A DNA stretch of 64,000 bases. Origin: an uncultured Shewanella sp. Lineage in GTDB: Bacteria; Pseudomonadota; Gammaproteobacteria; Enterobacterales; Shewanellaceae. The notes below the pieces were generated by a model. It was not told the DNA's origin, searched no databases, and saw nothing but the letters and a program-made list of their open reading frames with translations. Location: assembly GCF_947495455.1 (NCBI RefSeq), contig NZ_CANLZC010000011.1, positions 1 through 64,000 on the forward strand, read 5' to 3'. Positions within the stretch are counted from its first letter, which is position 1. The number at the start of each line of letters is the position of its first letter. A program made the position numbers and the translations under genes. This document shows, piece after piece, positions 8,562-18,746 of this stretch.

Positions 8562-9500
8562 ATGCCGATTCACTTATCAACCGTTCCTGAAAATATTCAT
8601 TTAACCTCTGTGGCAGATATCCATAAATTTAGTTATCAAGACATTGTCGATGCGGGGATCATTAAATTAAATAATACGGAATACCATGTCCGTGAGTTAG
8701 ATAATGATATTTTTTTGACTAAAGGCAATAGTGGTGTCATAGGTAATTTGTGTACAAGCATGTCAAAGTCAGTTTCTGAAGAAATATCGGTATTAGCAGG
8801 CTTTTTTTCCCGCTGTGTGACCCCTGGTGCGAATTACTTTCAAACCGTTGAAAATCAATTGAGCGACCTTATTCAACTTAAAAACCCAACGAAAGAAAAA
8901 CATCTGACGGATAGTTATAATGTTAAACATTTAAATGGGGCTAATCGCGATGTTTATTTAACGCCAACAGGCCAAGGCTTTAAAGTCGGTAAAGGTGATA
9001 ATGCAGTCAAAGATAAAGAGATGGATCGCCGCAGTCAATTGTTGAACGAGATTTATTCTAATCCTAAGTTTTATGACGGAAAATACGCTAAATATGCCAA
9101 TATGGGCAGCTTAAAGTTAACCACAGAGAATGGTAAAGAAAAAATTGCCACTAGTTTTCAGGTAATTAAAGAGGCGATTCCATTAACGTTTAAAAAATTG
9201 GATGACGGAGTGTCTAACGAAGCTGGAACCTATGAAAAAATTCCGCAATCGGCCATTGATGAACTCGTTAAAGCAGGCTATAACCCCTGGGATGTGAAGC
9301 CAGATAATTTTGTTAAAATTAAAAATGAAACGAACGGTTGGGATTATTTACCTATTGATGCTAAATTTATTGGTCGCACCGAAGAAGGCCGTGATACCAG
9401 CCAACCTATGAGCCCAAGAACTCGCCAAGTCAATCAATTACAAAGCGAGGCGAAAAGTCAATTTGATTTTGGTGGTATGTATATTGATAAATTAGCTTAA
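8562..9500 (+). CDS. Kinase-fold protein resembling secreted effector kinases (OspG/NleH-like)
   Basis: With the start at ATG 8562 the product is 312 aa. The N-terminal ~130 residues show no known domain and no classical signal peptide. The C-terminal part looks like a minimal protein kinase. GQGFKVGKGDNAV (from about residue 137) recalls a nucleotide-binding loop with a following Lys. FQVIKEAIPL resembles the hinge. WDVKPDNF contains D244 and N249 in the D-x-K-P-x-N catalytic-loop pattern. PIDAKFIG (D266) occupies the place of the DFG aspartate. Compact kinases without the C-lobe substrate region are known among type III secretion effectors. That class is my best guess; HipA-like or other atypical kinases are alternatives. 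A long form from 8478 is open but less likely. Flanking repeats suggest acquisition. Confidence 0.6.
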   Translation: MPIHLSTVPENIHLTSVADIHKFSYQDIVDAGIIKLNNTEYHVRELDNDIFLTKGNSGVIGNLCTSMSKSVSEEISVLAGFFSRCVTPGANYFQTVENQLSDLIQLKNPTKEKHLTDSYNVKHLNGANRDVYLTPTGQGFKVGKGDNAVKDKEMDRRSQLLNEIYSNPKFYDGKYAKYANMGSLKLTTENGKEKIATSFQVIKEAIPLTFKKLDDGVSNEAGTYEKIPQSAIDELVKAGYNPWDVKPDNFVKIKNETNGWDYLPIDAKFIGRTEEGRDTSQPMSPRTRQVNQLQSEAKSQFDFGGMYIDKLA

Positions 9501-9541
9501 AGCCATACGTCCAACATGGAGATATGACTTTTTAAGCATTG

Positions 9542-9559
9542 GCCCCTCGAATAAGGGGC
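9542..9559. terminator. GC hairpin after the kinase-like gene
   Basis: GCCCCT (9542-9547) and AGGGGC (9554-9559) form a six-pair stem. Only a weak T-rich stretch (GTTATTTTCT) follows about 12 bases later, so it is a poor intrinsic terminator. Confidence 0.4.
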
Positions 9560-9648
9560 TTAAGCCTAGCGTTATTTTCTATTGGTGAGTTTAGGAATAA
9601 TGCAATAGCTGTTATTATTGCGTTATTCCATTTTTTGTTAAGTTATTC

Positions 9649-10860
9649 ATGTCAGATAGCCAGCCTTCTATTCCATCACAAAGCGACTACTCTCAAGTTG
9701 ATCCTCTTTTACTTTCTCGTTTGGCACAACAAATCAAAGCGTGGGGGAAAGCGTTAGGCTTTGCTCAAGTGGGGATTTGTGATACTGATTTAAAAAGCGA
9801 AGAGCCAAAATTACAAGCTTGGCTGGATAAAGGCTATCATGGCGAAATGGCCTATATGGCGACTCATGGTATGATGAGAGCAAGGCCTCATGAGTTACAT
9901 ACTGGCACTGTTAGAGTGATTTCTGCCAGAATGAATTATTTACCGGCTGATGCAGGTTTTGCTTATAATTTAAAAGATTCGAATTTAGGCTACATTTCTC
10001 GCTATGCGGGTGGGCGTGATTATCATAAGCTTATTCGAAATCGACTCAAAAAACTGGGCCAACAAATAGAGGCTGAGCTGATTAATTTAGGTTTGCACAA
10101 GCCCAATTTTCGCCCTTTTGTGGATTCAGCCCCAGTATTAGAGCGCCCTCTGGCCGAAAAAGCTGGCTTGGGCTGGACCGGAAAGCATTCGCTCATTCTC
10201 AATAAAGAGGCTGGAAGCTGGTTTTTTTTAGGTGAGTTGTTAATTGATTTACCTTTGCCCGTGGATATTCCGATTGCTGAAGGCTGTAATACCTGTGTTG
10301 CCTGTATTAAATCTTGCCCAACTAATGCCATTGTAGCTCCGTATGAAGTGGATGGTCGCCGTTGTATTTCTTATTTGACCATTGAATTGCAAGGCGCTAT
10401 TCCTGTTGAGTTTAGACCCTTAATGGGTAATCGCATTTACGGCTGTGATGATTGTCAGCTTGTTTGCCCTGTTAATGCCGCAGCGCCGCTAACGATGGAG
10501 GCTGATTTTCAAACACGCAATCCCCTTAAGCAACCTGAATTACTCAACTTATTTACTTGGAGTGAAGCGAGCTTTTTAAAACTCACGGAAGGCAGTGCTA
10601 TTCGGCGTATTGGCCATAAACGTTGGCTGAGAAATATTGCCATTGCTTTGGGTAACGCACCTGCTAGTGAGGCAATAGTGCAAGCGCTGCTTGAGAGAAA
10701 AAGCAGTGATGAAGTGGATGAGATGGTGATTGAACATATCGATTGGGCGTTGGAGCAACAATTGATGAAATTAAATGAAACCTCAAATGTACTCACTATT
10801 AATCGAAAAACTCAAAGGGTCATTCGCAGTGTTGAAAAAGGCTTACCTAGAGATGCCTAG
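9649..10860 (+). CDS. queG: Epoxyqueuosine reductase QueG
   Basis: A 403-residue cobalamin-dependent iron-sulfur enzyme that reduces epoxyqueuosine to queuosine in tRNA, the last step of the queuosine pathway. The catalytic Asp lies in FVDSAP (D159). The first ferredoxin-type cluster is C213-x2-C216-x2-C219-x3-C223P, and the second uses C266-x2-C269-x3-C273P. The C-terminal HEAT-like helical part follows from about residue 290. Its usual partners (nnrE/nnrD, tsaE, orn) are not next to it here: the left neighbour is the kinase-like gene and the right one the CesT-like gene. The gene ends on a hairpin with a T-tract. Confidence 0.95.
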   Translation: MSDSQPSIPSQSDYSQVDPLLLSRLAQQIKAWGKALGFAQVGICDTDLKSEEPKLQAWLDKGYHGEMAYMATHGMMRARPHELHTGTVRVISARMNYLPADAGFAYNLKDSNLGYISRYAGGRDYHKLIRNRLKKLGQQIEAELINLGLHKPNFRPFVDSAPVLERPLAEKAGLGWTGKHSLILNKEAGSWFFLGELLIDLPLPVDIPIAEGCNTCVACIKSCPTNAIVAPYEVDGRRCISYLTIELQGAIPVEFRPLMGNRIYGCDDCQLVCPVNAAAPLTMEADFQTRNPLKQPELLNLFTWSEASFLKLTEGSAIRRIGHKRWLRNIAIALGNAPASEAIVQALLERKSSDEVDEMVIEHIDWALEQQLMKLNETSNVLTINRKTQRVIRSVEKGLPRDA

Positions 10861-10873
10861 ATAGGCCTTTTTC
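10834..10873 (+). terminator. queG terminator overlapping the 3' end
   Basis: GAAAAAGGC (10834-10842), inside the last codons of queG, pairs with GCCTTTTTC (10865-10873). Confidence 0.6.
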
Positions 10874-10903
10874 GCTATTGGAGAACGGGATAAAAATGGC
10901 GTG

Positions 10904-11302
10904 TTATAAGGGAGAATGGAGTTTCTCGTCCCAATATTCAGCGGCTTCGGTTAACTGTTCAATGATCTGCATGGCGTAATTTTGAGGCTTGCCTGATAGC
11001 TGAAAGCTTTGATAAACCGTGATTTTACGAGTGCCTTCTAATATGCCGATACCCATATCATTTCTAAAAGGTCCCATGGCTTGTGTGGCAAATTCAGTCC
11101 AAAAATGACTATCAAGCATGTCGTTAACTTCATGTCGAGTCATGACGGACAAGTGTAGACTCATGTTATCGAGATCGCGATAAGCAGAAAGGAACAAACC
11201 TTGCTCTTCGTTTTCTTTGGTTAATGCACAGCTAAATATATTGCTTTGATCAAATTCTATGTTAACGCCTAGGCCTGACAGTGCAGATGAGAAAATATCC
11301 AT
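10904..11302 (-). CDS. Putative CesT-family (type III secretion class I) chaperone
   Basis: A small acidic 132-residue protein without signal peptide or membrane segment. Size and layout fit the Tir-chaperone (CesT) fold: an N-terminal helix (IFSSALSGLG), a beta-sheet region, then GIGILEGTRKITVYQSFQL (about residues 84-102) as paired strands. A C-terminal amphipathic helix ends AAEYWDEKL. The pattern of a strand ending L..Q.F.L, a linker, and a long helix with late Trp is characteristic of these chaperones. The assignment is by pattern only. It converges on queG, 1.4 kb from the effector-like kinase gene, which is the kind of client such a chaperone would have. No type III apparatus genes are in the window. 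Confidence 0.5.
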   Translation of the reverse strand: MDIFSSALSGLGVNIEFDQSNIFSCALTKENEEQGLFLSAYRDLDNMSLHLSVMTRHEVNDMLDSHFWTEFATQAMGPFRNDMGIGILEGTRKITVYQSFQLSGKPQNYAMQIIEQLTEAAEYWDEKLHSPL

Positions 11303-11530
11303 AGAACACTCTTAACTTGATAATTAATAGCATTATTATCGACAGTTTTGTGGCTATTACTATCAAAAATATGAGCAATTATCAGTATTTGATCACAGTA
11401 AACTAAAGTATCAGGCGTGAATTTATAACTAGATGTTTTTAAATTAGAAAATGTTCATTTTTTTTATAAAAGATTGTTTATTTACATAACTTTAATGATA
11501 GAGGTCTTGGCTATGGGGAAGGAAAGAAAA

Positions 11531-11563
11531 GACTAAGAGCACCATTAATGGTAACTCTTAGTC
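11531..11563 (-). terminator. fba terminator
   Basis: GACTAAGAG (11531-11539) pairs with CTCTTAGTC (11555-11563), and the loop holds a further ACCATT/AATGGT stem. On the minus strand TTTTCTTTCC follows. It lies just downstream of fba. Confidence 0.85.
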
Positions 11564-11581
11564 AGCGACAAGTAACAAATT

Positions 11582-12646
11582 TTAGTTAATTTGTGGGTCT
11601 AACTCGCCAGCTTGGTAGGCTTTGTACATAGCTTGCAAGGAGAGCGGCTTAATTTTCGAGCCCATACCTGCACTGCCAAAGGCTTGATAGCGTTCGCTAC
11701 AGATAGCTGCCATGGCATCCATTGACGCTTTTAAGAATTTACGGGGATCAAACTCACTGGGGTTTTCGGCTAAAAATTGGCGTATCGCGCCGGTTGAGGC
11801 TAAACGTAGATCCGTATCCACATTGACTTTGCGCACACCGTGTTTGATGCCTTCAACAATCTCTTCTAATGGCACGCCATAAGTTTCTGGAATGGCGCCA
11901 CCATACTGGTTAATGATTTCTAACCATTCTTGGGGGACAGATGAGGAACCGTGCATGACCAGATGAGTATTAGGAATACGGGCGTGGATTTCTTTAATGC
12001 GATCGATTCTAAGTACATCACCGGTTGGTTTACGGCTGAATTTATAGGCTCCGTGGCTGGTACCAATGGCAATGGCTAGAGCATCAACATGGGTATCGGC
12101 AACAAAACGAGCCGCTTCTTCAGGAGTGGTCAACATTTGGTCTTCGCTTAATGTGCCTGTCGCGCCGATACCATCTTCTTCACCAGCTTGACCTGTCTCT
12201 AAACTGCCCAAACAACCGATTTCACCTTCAACGGATACGCCACAAGCATGAGCGAAAGCTACGGTTTTACGAGTGACCTCGACGTTGTATTCATAAGATG
12301 ACGGGGTTTTGCCATCAGACATTAACGAGCCGTCCATCATGACTGAAGACATGCCAAGTTGAATGGAGCGCTGACACACATCGGGGTGAGTACCGTGATC
12401 TTGGTGAATACAGACTGGAATATCAGGGTATTGCTCTAGGGCCGCTGTCATTAGGTATTTTAAAAATTGCGGTCTTGCGTATTTACGAGCGCCTGCTGAT
12501 GCTTGCACTATGACAGGACTGTCACAGGCTTCAGCCGCTTGCATGATGGCACGCATTTGTTCTAAGTTGTTAACGTTAAAGGCGGGTACGCCATATCCGT
12601 GTTCTGCTGCATGATCTAACATTTGACGCAAAGAGATTAAAGCCAT
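11582..12646 (-). CDS. fba: Class II fructose-bisphosphate aldolase
   Basis: A 354-residue zinc-dependent aldolase that cleaves fructose 1,6-bisphosphate into glyceraldehyde 3-phosphate and dihydroxyacetone phosphate. The zinc-binding HQDHGTH is near residue 80. VEGEIGCLG lies in the middle, [10 protein letters not shown] supplies the next metal His, and HGSSSVP the phosphate-binding loop. Length and the [17 protein letters not shown] insertion fit the longer type B subgroup. It is the last gene of the leftward epd-pgk-fba series, as in E. coli, and is followed by a strong terminator. The 197-bp gap to pgk contains a hairpin that lacks a T-tract in the operon direction. Confidence 0.96.
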   Translation of the reverse strand: MALISLRQMLDHAAEHGYGVPAFNVNNLEQMRAIMQAAEACDSPVIVQASAGARKYARPQFLKYLMTAALEQYPDIPVCIHQDHGTHPDVCQRSIQLGMSSVMMDGSLMSDGKTPSSYEYNVEVTRKTVAFAHACGVSVEGEIGCLGSLETGQAGEEDGIGATGTLSEDQMLTTPEEAARFVADTHVDALAIAIGTSHGAYKFSRKPTGDVLRIDRIKEIHARIPNTHLVMHGSSSVPQEWLEIINQYGGAIPETYGVPLEEIVEGIKHGVRKVNVDTDLRLASTGAIRQFLAENPSEFDPRKFLKASMDAMAAICSERYQAFGSAGMGSKIKPLSLQAMYKAYQAGELDPQIN

Positions 12647-12779
12647 TGTTTACTCCAAGTTGTAGGGTGACAGAGGTTATCGCGATGTCCGCTATCGTGA
12701 TAGCTAAGTCATTTGGATATTAAAATTGTCTATTGAGGTCTTTTTTCTTTAACACTTTTTAGCACTGTATGCCAGTTTG

Positions 12780-12817
12780 CACTCAGGTAGTGAGTGGTCC
12801 CACTTATCACTGAGTGC
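12780..12817. other. Hairpin between pgk and fba
   Basis: GCACTCA (12780-12786) pairs with TGAGTGC (12811-12817), with further CACT/AGTG pairing inside. The T-tract (ATTTTTTAATT) is on the plus-strand side, opposite to transcription of pgk-fba. In the operon direction it is therefore more likely an mRNA processing or stability element than a terminator. Confidence 0.45.
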
Positions 12818-12843
12818 GATTTTTTAATTATAGGTTTGACTCT

Positions 12844-14019
12844 TTATTTGCCACGGCTTTCTAGCATGGCAACGGCGGGCAACTCTTTACCTTCTAAAAA
12901 TTCAAGAAAAGCACCGCCACCTGTTGAAATATAAGAGACTTTATCGGCAATATTATATTTATCAACAGCGGCAAGTGTATCACCACCACCGGCAATGGAA
13001 AATGCTTTTGACTCTGCAATGGCTTTGGCAATGCGCTCGGTACCTTGACCGAATTGATCAAATTCAAACACACCCACAGGTCCGTTCCATACAACAGTGC
13101 CAGCTTTGCTGATGATATCGCTCAGCACTTCGCTGCTGTCAGGACCAATATCAAAGATCATGTCTTCATTGTTGACATGGGTTACTTTTTTTAATGTCGC
13201 GCTGGCACTAGGACTGAACTCATTGGCCACTACGACATCTGTCGGCACTGGAATGTTGCCGCCTCGGCTCTGTGCATTTTTGACTAAACGTTTAGCTTCA
13301 TCGACTAAATCGGCTTCAAATAGGGATTTTCCAACATCGTGACCCGCTGCCGCGATAAAGGTATTGGCAATGCCCCCGCCGACAACCAGTTGATCGACAA
13401 TGCCAGACAGACTTTCTAATACTGTGAGCTTAGTAGAGACTTTTGAGCCTCCGACAATGGCGACCATAGGGCGAGCCGGATTGTTGAGTGCTTTACCAAG
13501 GGCATCGAGTTCTCCTGCGAGCAGTGGGCCTGCACAAGCAATGGGGGCATGTAAGCCTACGCCATGGGTTGAAGCTTGAGCGCGATGGGCAGTACCAAAG
13601 GCATCCATGACATAAACATCACATAATGCCGCCATTTTTTTAGCCAATACTTCGTCGTTACTTTTCTCGCCTACATTAAAGCGCACATTTTCAAATACGA
13701 CCACTTCGCCGACCTTAGCATCAACACCTTCTAAGTATTCAGTGGCTAAATGCACTGGGCAGTCGAGTGCTTCATTTAAATAGTCGACAACAGGTTGCAT
13801 AGAAAACTTTGCATCGAACTCCCCTTCGGTTGGGCGGCCAAGATGAGACATCACCATGACTGCGGCGCCTTTTTCAAGGGCCAGTTTAATTGTGGGTAAG
13901 GCGGCGCGAAGGCGGGCGTCACTGGTGACTTTACCGTCACTGACAGGCACGTTGAGATCTTCTCGAATGAGTACACGTTTAGACTGAAGATCTAACTCAC
14001 TCATATTAATAATAGCCAT
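12844..14019 (-). CDS. pgk: Phosphoglycerate kinase
   Basis: A 391-residue glycolytic kinase that transfers phosphate from 1,3-bisphosphoglycerate to ADP. The N-terminal domain carries the PGK signature [12 protein letters not shown] and SHLGRP. The C-terminal nucleotide-binding domain shows [21 protein letters not shown] and the Gly-rich GGGDTLAA. The start chosen is ATG 14017-14019, because AAAGGAAG lies seven bases upstream and homologues begin MAI-like. A longer open frame reaching 14133 would overlap the end of epd by 82 bp and is rejected. It lies 32 bp after epd, consistent with an operon. Confidence 0.97.
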   Translation of the reverse strand: MAIINMSELDLQSKRVLIREDLNVPVSDGKVTSDARLRAALPTIKLALEKGAAVMVMSHLGRPTEGEFDAKFSMQPVVDYLNEALDCPVHLATEYLEGVDAKVGEVVVFENVRFNVGEKSNDEVLAKKMAALCDVYVMDAFGTAHRAQASTHGVGLHAPIACAGPLLAGELDALGKALNNPARPMVAIVGGSKVSTKLTVLESLSGIVDQLVVGGGIANTFIAAAGHDVGKSLFEADLVDEAKRLVKNAQSRGGNIPVPTDVVVANEFSPSASATLKKVTHVNNEDMIFDIGPDSSEVLSDIISKAGTVVWNGPVGVFEFDQFGQGTERIAKAIAESKAFSIAGGGDTLAAVDKYNIADKVSYISTGGGAFLEFLEGKELPAVAMLESRGK

Positions 14020-14051
14020 TTGTAAGCTTCCTTTAAGGTTTAAAAAATAAT

Positions 14052-15086
14052 TTAATTCTGTTGAATTTGGGCTGCACGTTTGGCGTCTATCATGGCTAAA
14101 CTGGTATCGAGCATTCGATTGGCAAAGCCCCACTCGTTATCACACCAAAGCAATAGTTTGACTAAGTGACCGTCACTGACACGGGTTTGAGTGCCATCCA
14201 CGATACTGGAACGGGGGTCGTGATTAAAATCACAGGAAACCAGAGGTTCATTGGTGTACCCGACAATACCGTTAAATTGCCCCATGGTGGCATCGCGTAA
14301 TACACCATTAATGGTATCAATATCGACACGCTTTTTTAGCGTTAATGATAAGTCGATGGCGGTGACATTGATGGTGGGCACACGTACTGAAATGGCTTCA
14401 AACTTGTTTTTCATATGGGGCAAAATACGCTCTATCCCTCGAGCTAATTTAGTGTCCACAGGTATAATGGATTGGCCAGCGGCACGAGTTCGGCGTAGAT
14501 CGTCATGGTAAGCATCGATGACTTGTTGATCATTCATCGATGAATGTATGGTGGTGATCGCGCCACTTTTCACCACAAAATGCTTATCGAGTACATCGAT
14601 GACCGGAATAACACAATTGGTGGTGCAAGAAGCATTTGATATTATGGTGTGACTGGCTTTGAGTACCTGCTCATTGACCCCATAAATAATGGTGGCATCA
14701 ACATCATTACTGGCAGGTTGACTAATGAGAACTTGTTTTGCGCCCGCTTGAATATGGGCTAAGCATGCTTGTCTATCGCCTAATACTCCGGTTGCTTCAT
14801 AAACAATGTCAATATTTAAGGCTTTCCAAGGAAGCTTGCTGGCGTCTTCTTCGTTTAATAAACGAATACTGTCATCACCGATAAACATATGATCTTTTTG
14901 TAATTTTACTTGGGTTTGAAAACGACCATGAGTGGTATCGTATTGGGTTAAATGAACCATGGCTTCCGGTTTAGCCAACTCATTAATGGCGACAATTTGA
15001 ATTTTATCGCGTTTATCCGATTCATAAACAGCACGAAGAATAGAGCGTCCTATACGGCCATAGCCATTGATTGCGACTCGGATCAT
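14052..15086 (-). CDS. epd: Erythrose-4-phosphate dehydrogenase
   Basis: A 344-residue GAPDH-superfamily enzyme. NAD-binding NGYGRIGR begins at residue 8, and the catalytic Cys is C154 in SNASCTTNC. Features separating Epd from GAPDH are visible: [18 protein letters not shown] near residue 35, and [20 protein letters not shown] in the middle. It oxidises erythrose 4-phosphate for pyridoxal-phosphate synthesis. It heads the epd-pgk-fba series and lies 181 bp downstream of tkt, with a terminator hairpin in between, so it probably has its own promoter. Confidence 0.95.
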   Translation of the reverse strand: MIRVAINGYGRIGRSILRAVYESDKRDKIQIVAINELAKPEAMVHLTQYDTTHGRFQTQVKLQKDHMFIGDDSIRLLNEEDASKLPWKALNIDIVYEATGVLGDRQACLAHIQAGAKQVLISQPASNDVDATIIYGVNEQVLKASHTIISNASCTTNCVIPVIDVLDKHFVVKSGAITTIHSSMNDQQVIDAYHDDLRRTRAAGQSIIPVDTKLARGIERILPHMKNKFEAISVRVPTINVTAIDLSLTLKKRVDIDTINGVLRDATMGQFNGIVGYTNEPLVSCDFNHDPRSSIVDGTQTRVSDGHLVKLLLWCDNEWGFANRMLDTSLAMIDAKRAAQIQQN

Positions 15087-15150
15087 GATGCTTTGTTACC
15101 TCTAATCTTAATGTGGTGTGCTGCGTGAGTATATCAATGTTTTATCGATA

Positions 15151-15184
15151 AAATAACGGCCTACCCTAAGGTAAGCCGTTATTT
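15151..15184. terminator. Terminator downstream of tkt
   Basis: AAATAACGGC (15151-15160) pairs with GCCGTTATTT (15175-15184), with TACC/GGTA pairing inside. T-rich tails exist on both strands. In the leftward direction it ends tkt before epd. Confidence 0.85.
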
Positions 15185-15267
15185 ATTTGCCATTGATTTA
15201 AGATGTTAACAAAGCCTGTTGCCGTAACATGCTTAAATCACATTGCGCCATAGTGCTAAAACTAGTG

Positions 15268-17259
15268 TTAAAGTAACTCTTTAGCGGCGGCAACAACTTT
15301 TTCGACGGTAAAACCAAACATGTCAAACAGCTGGTTAGCAGGTGCTGACTCGCCAAAAGTCGTCATACCTATGATACGACCATTTAGACCAACATACTTA
15401 TACCAATAATCTGCAATGCCCGCTTCAACAGCCACACGGCTGGTCACATTGCTTGGTAAGACAGACTCTTTATAAGCCGCATCTTGCTTGTCAAACACAT
15501 CGGTTGCAGGAAGGGAGACAACACGTGCTTTATGACCTTCGCTTGCTAACTCTGCTTGTGCTTTAACGGCAAGTTCAACTTCAGAGCCTGTTGCAATTAA
15601 GATCACATCAGGTGTGCCTTCACAATCGACTAAGGTATAGCCACCTTTAGCGACGTTAGCAAGTTGCTCATCTGTACGGGCTTGCTGGGTCAAATTTTGA
15701 CGAGAGAAAATTAATGATGTTGGACCATCATTACGCTCGATGGCATATTTCCAAGCAACGGCTGACTCGACTTGGTCACAAGGACGCCAAGTGCTCATGT
15801 TGGGTGTTAAACGTAAGGATGCCATTTGCTCAACAGGTTGGTGAGTTGGACCATCTTCACCTAGGCCAATAGAGTCATGGGTATAAACGAAAATAGAACG
15901 TTGCTTCATGATCGCGGCCATACGTAGTGCGTTACGAGCATACTCCATAAACATTAGGAAGGTTGCGCCATAGGGTACGAAACCGCCATGTAGAGCAATA
16001 CCGTTCATAATGGCTGACATACCGAATTCACGGACACCATAATGGATGTAGTTACCCGATGCATCATCTAATGTTAGCGGCTGAGAGCCTGAATACATAG
16101 TCAAGTTAGACGGTGCTAAATCGGCACTACCGCCCATAAATTCTGGTAACATTTTGCCATAAGCTTCAAGTGCATTTTGCGAAGCTTTACGAGAAGCAAT
16201 ATTAGCAGGATTCGCTTGTAACTCTTTAATATAGGCAGCAGAATCTGCAGCGAAGTTTGCAGGAAGCTCACCTAATGTACGACGTTTAAATTCTGCAGCT
16301 AGTTCTGGGTAGGCTGCGCTATAAGCGGCAAACTTTTCATTCCAAGCTTGTTCTGCAGCAAGGCCGGCTTCTTTTGCATTCCACTGTGCATAAATGTCAG
16401 CAGGAATTTCAAAAGGAGCGTGTTTCCAACCCAAGAATTCACGGGCTGCAGCAATTTCTGCATCACCAAGCGGGGCACCGTGACAATCATGGCTACCACC
16501 TTTGTTAGGTGAGCCGTAACCGATAATCGTTTTACAGCATAATAAGCTTGGGCGAGGATCGTTTTTAGCCGCTTCAATTGCCGCATTGATTGCATCGCTG
16601 TCATGGCCATCAACGCCAGCAATAACATGCCAACCGTAGGCTTCAAAACGTTTTACGGTATCATCAGTAAACCAGCCTTCAACCTCACCGTCGATAGAAA
16701 TACCATTGTCATCCCAAAAGGCGATAAGCTTGCCAAGGCCTAAGGTGCCCGCTAATGAGCAGGCTTCATGTGAAATCCCTTCCATTAAACAACCGTCACC
16801 CATGAAAGCATAAGTGAAGTGATCAACGACCTTATGGCCTTCACGGTTAAATTGTGCACCTAATGCGCGTTCAGCGATGGCCATGCCGACAGCATTAGTG
16901 ATCCCTTGCCCTAAAGGACCTGTTGTGGTTTCAATACCTGGCGCATAACCGTATTCTGGGTGACCTGGTGTACGAGAATGGAGTTGACGGAACTGCTTTA
17001 AATCTTCGATGTTTAAATCATAACCCGCAAGATGAAGTAACGAGTAATGTAACATAGAGCCATGACCGTTAGATAAAACAAAGCGGTCACGGTTTGCCCA
17101 TTCTGGGTTAGCAGGGTTATGGCTGAGGTGATCACGCCATAAAACTTCAGCAATATCAGCCATGCCCATAGGTGCGCCTGGATGACCAGAGTTTGCTTTT
17201 TGAACGGCGTCCATGCTGAGTGCGCGGATAGCGTTTGCGAGTTCTTTACGAGATGACAT
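15268..17259 (-). CDS. tkt: Transketolase
   Basis: A 663-residue thiamin-diphosphate enzyme of the non-oxidative pentose phosphate pathway. It shows the N-terminal [11 protein letters not shown] substrate/phosphate region and the ThDP motif [13 protein letters not shown] with the following Asn region. The pyrimidine domain has [16 protein letters not shown], and the C-terminal domain starts near residue 530. Length is exactly that of proteobacterial TktA. CAGGAGAGAGC directly precedes ATG 17259. Its linkage to epd-pgk-fba connects erythrose 4-phosphate production with Epd. A 17-bp perfect palindrome lies about 190 bp upstream. Confidence 0.97.
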   Translation of the reverse strand: MSSRKELANAIRALSMDAVQKANSGHPGAPMGMADIAEVLWRDHLSHNPANPEWANRDRFVLSNGHGSMLHYSLLHLAGYDLNIEDLKQFRQLHSRTPGHPEYGYAPGIETTTGPLGQGITNAVGMAIAERALGAQFNREGHKVVDHFTYAFMGDGCLMEGISHEACSLAGTLGLGKLIAFWDDNGISIDGEVEGWFTDDTVKRFEAYGWHVIAGVDGHDSDAINAAIEAAKNDPRPSLLCCKTIIGYGSPNKGGSHDCHGAPLGDAEIAAAREFLGWKHAPFEIPADIYAQWNAKEAGLAAEQAWNEKFAAYSAAYPELAAEFKRRTLGELPANFAADSAAYIKELQANPANIASRKASQNALEAYGKMLPEFMGGSADLAPSNLTMYSGSQPLTLDDASGNYIHYGVREFGMSAIMNGIALHGGFVPYGATFLMFMEYARNALRMAAIMKQRSIFVYTHDSIGLGEDGPTHQPVEQMASLRLTPNMSTWRPCDQVESAVAWKYAIERNDGPTSLIFSRQNLTQQARTDEQLANVAKGGYTLVDCEGTPDVILIATGSEVELAVKAQAELASEGHKARVVSLPATDVFDKQDAAYKESVLPSNVTSRVAVEAGIADYWYKYVGLNGRIIGMTTFGESAPANQLFDMFGFTVEKVVAAAKELL

Positions 17260-17579
17260 GCTCTCTCCTGCTTATGATTGAGGTGTAGTCTGCAATTATG
17301 GAGGCATATTTTCCCTCACTAATCGCGTTGAAGCAAATAAAATTCGTTAACAATGCGGCTTTATTCGAGTCTATCTTATGAAAAAAGTGATGAATTACTT
17401 ATAAATTATGCAAATACAATGAGTTGTTTAATTACCTATGGTGGAATTGATTGAATCAATTGAAATATTTTATTAACAAATATGAGAGCGAATGCGTGCT
17501 TTTTCATATTATTTTGTTTGAAGGTGAGAGGGGGAAGTTAAAGAAAGGGAGGGGAATTGACTTTTAGGCTTGCTTTTCT
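17260..17579. other. Intergenic region upstream of tkt with a 17-bp palindrome
   Basis: No gene is seen. The perfect palindrome AATTGATT-G-AATCAATT spans 17445-17461, about 185 bp before the tkt start. It resembles an FNR site, but the half-sites TTGAT and ATCAA are separated by three bases instead of four. Confidence 0.5.
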
Positions 17580-18746
17580 TCAGTTAAATTTATAGCGCAC
17601 CAGTGATATAGCAATAAAGAGTAAAAAGAAAAAAGAAGCGAACATAGCGCTTAAGGTGAATGCTTCATTTGATAACATCAGATTGGCTTGAGCTAAACTG
17701 TATAAGCTGGATACAAAGGCAAAAGAAAAAGTTAACAGGGCGGAGGCCATTCCTTGCCCGAGTTTGATATTCGCCATGGCGTAGCTACTTGACATGGGAT
17801 TTAAAAATCCGATGGTGAAACTGATGATATACAGCGCGATAACACTTAGAAGAAAATGTGTTTCTGAGTAGAATAATAAGCCGCTGCCACACAAAAAAGT
17901 CGCCACAAATAAGAGGCGAACTAAAGGTAAATTGTCTAAGTTGATGAGTTTTCGAAAAGTAAAAATGCCAATAATGTATACGGCACTTAATCCTAAAATG
18001 ATTTCATTCATCTCATTATAATTTAACATTCTGGTTTGACTTAATATACTATGGACATTTCCCATAATGGTTTGCATAAAAACGGCATAGCCGACCCCTG
18101 TCGATAGCGTATTAAGAATAAAGCTTTTTTGCGAGAGGCAATGCCACAATGTTTTCTTTATATTACGTATTAATAATAATTGCTGGCGATCATTTTTTAA
18201 AATGATCTGTGACACTATGAGCAAGGTAAGCTCGATGATAAACATACAATAATAAGCATAACGCCAATCGAAGAAAGCCATACCTCTAGCCAAAATAGAG
18301 GCTAATATTGGCGCTAGAATGACGCATATGGATATTTTTGACGTAAAAATTTTGATGGCTTTAGGGTTATTCGTGTGACGTAAAAGAAGGGCTCGTCCAA
18401 TGGGAGAGTAACAACCTGTGCCAGCACCAATTAAGGTACAACCAAGATAAAATACGGTGATATCATGAGTATTTGCAAGCAATAACAAGCCAAATAATGA
18501 GGTTATTTGAGCAAATTTTAGTGTGGTATAGGCGCCAAAAATATCCGATAGAATGCTAAATAGAATGGCTGAAAGAGAAAATAGAAAAAAGAGTAAACTC
18601 ATGCCTAAGTGAATTTGACTGACATGGACTTGTAATGAGTCAGCGATGGTATCAATCAATGGAATGGATAACATTAAGGTCATGTAGCTAATTAAAGATA
18701 AGCCATAGGCCAGCAAGTTAAAGGGGGAGCTTTGAATGATTTTCAA
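17580..18746 (-). CDS. MFS transporter, drug/small-molecule exporter type
   Basis: A 388-residue integral membrane protein with about 12 hydrophobic segments. Its spacing is that of the DHA1 (Bcr/CflA-like) drug:H+ antiporters, which are usually 390-400 residues. SDIFGAYTTLK after TM2 is a degenerate motif A that lacks the usual GxLaDr Gly-Arg pattern. GAGTGCYSPIGRALLLR in TM4-5 matches the Bcr-like motif. The substrate cannot be inferred. The start appears to be TTG at 18744-18746 with a weak AGGTCAGAG upstream. It sits alone between tkt and metK, is AT-rich, and may be an accessory gene. Confidence 0.8.
   Translation of the reverse strand: MKIIQSSPFNLLAYGLSLISYMTLMLSIPLIDTIADSLQVHVSQIHLGMSLLFFLFSLSAILFSILSDIFGAYTTLKFAQITSLFGLLLLANTHDITVFYLGCTLIGAGTGCYSPIGRALLLRHTNNPKAIKIFTSKISICVILAPILASILARGMAFFDWRYAYYCMFIIELTLLIVSQIILKNDRQQLLLIRNIKKTLWHCLSQKSFILNTLSTGVGYAVFMQTIMGNVHSILSQTRMLNYNEMNEIILGLSAVYIIGIFTFRKLINLDNLPLVRLLFVATFLCGSGLLFYSETHFLLSVIALYIISFTIGFLNPMSSSYAMANIKLGQGMASALLTFSFAFVSSLYSLAQANLMLSNEAFTLSAMFASFFFLLFIAISLVRYKFN

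Noticed and set aside
9539-9757. 72-codon frame before queG
   Set aside because: It overlaps queG in another frame, and its translation looks like read-through of non-coding AT-rich DNA.
14020-14133. N-terminal extension of pgk
   Set aside because: The open frame continues into epd, but the Shine-Dalgarno and homologous N-termini fit ATG 14019.
17445-17461. FNR binding site upstream of tkt
   Set aside because: The half-sites TTGAT and ATCAA are separated by three bases rather than four; listed only as an unassigned palindrome.
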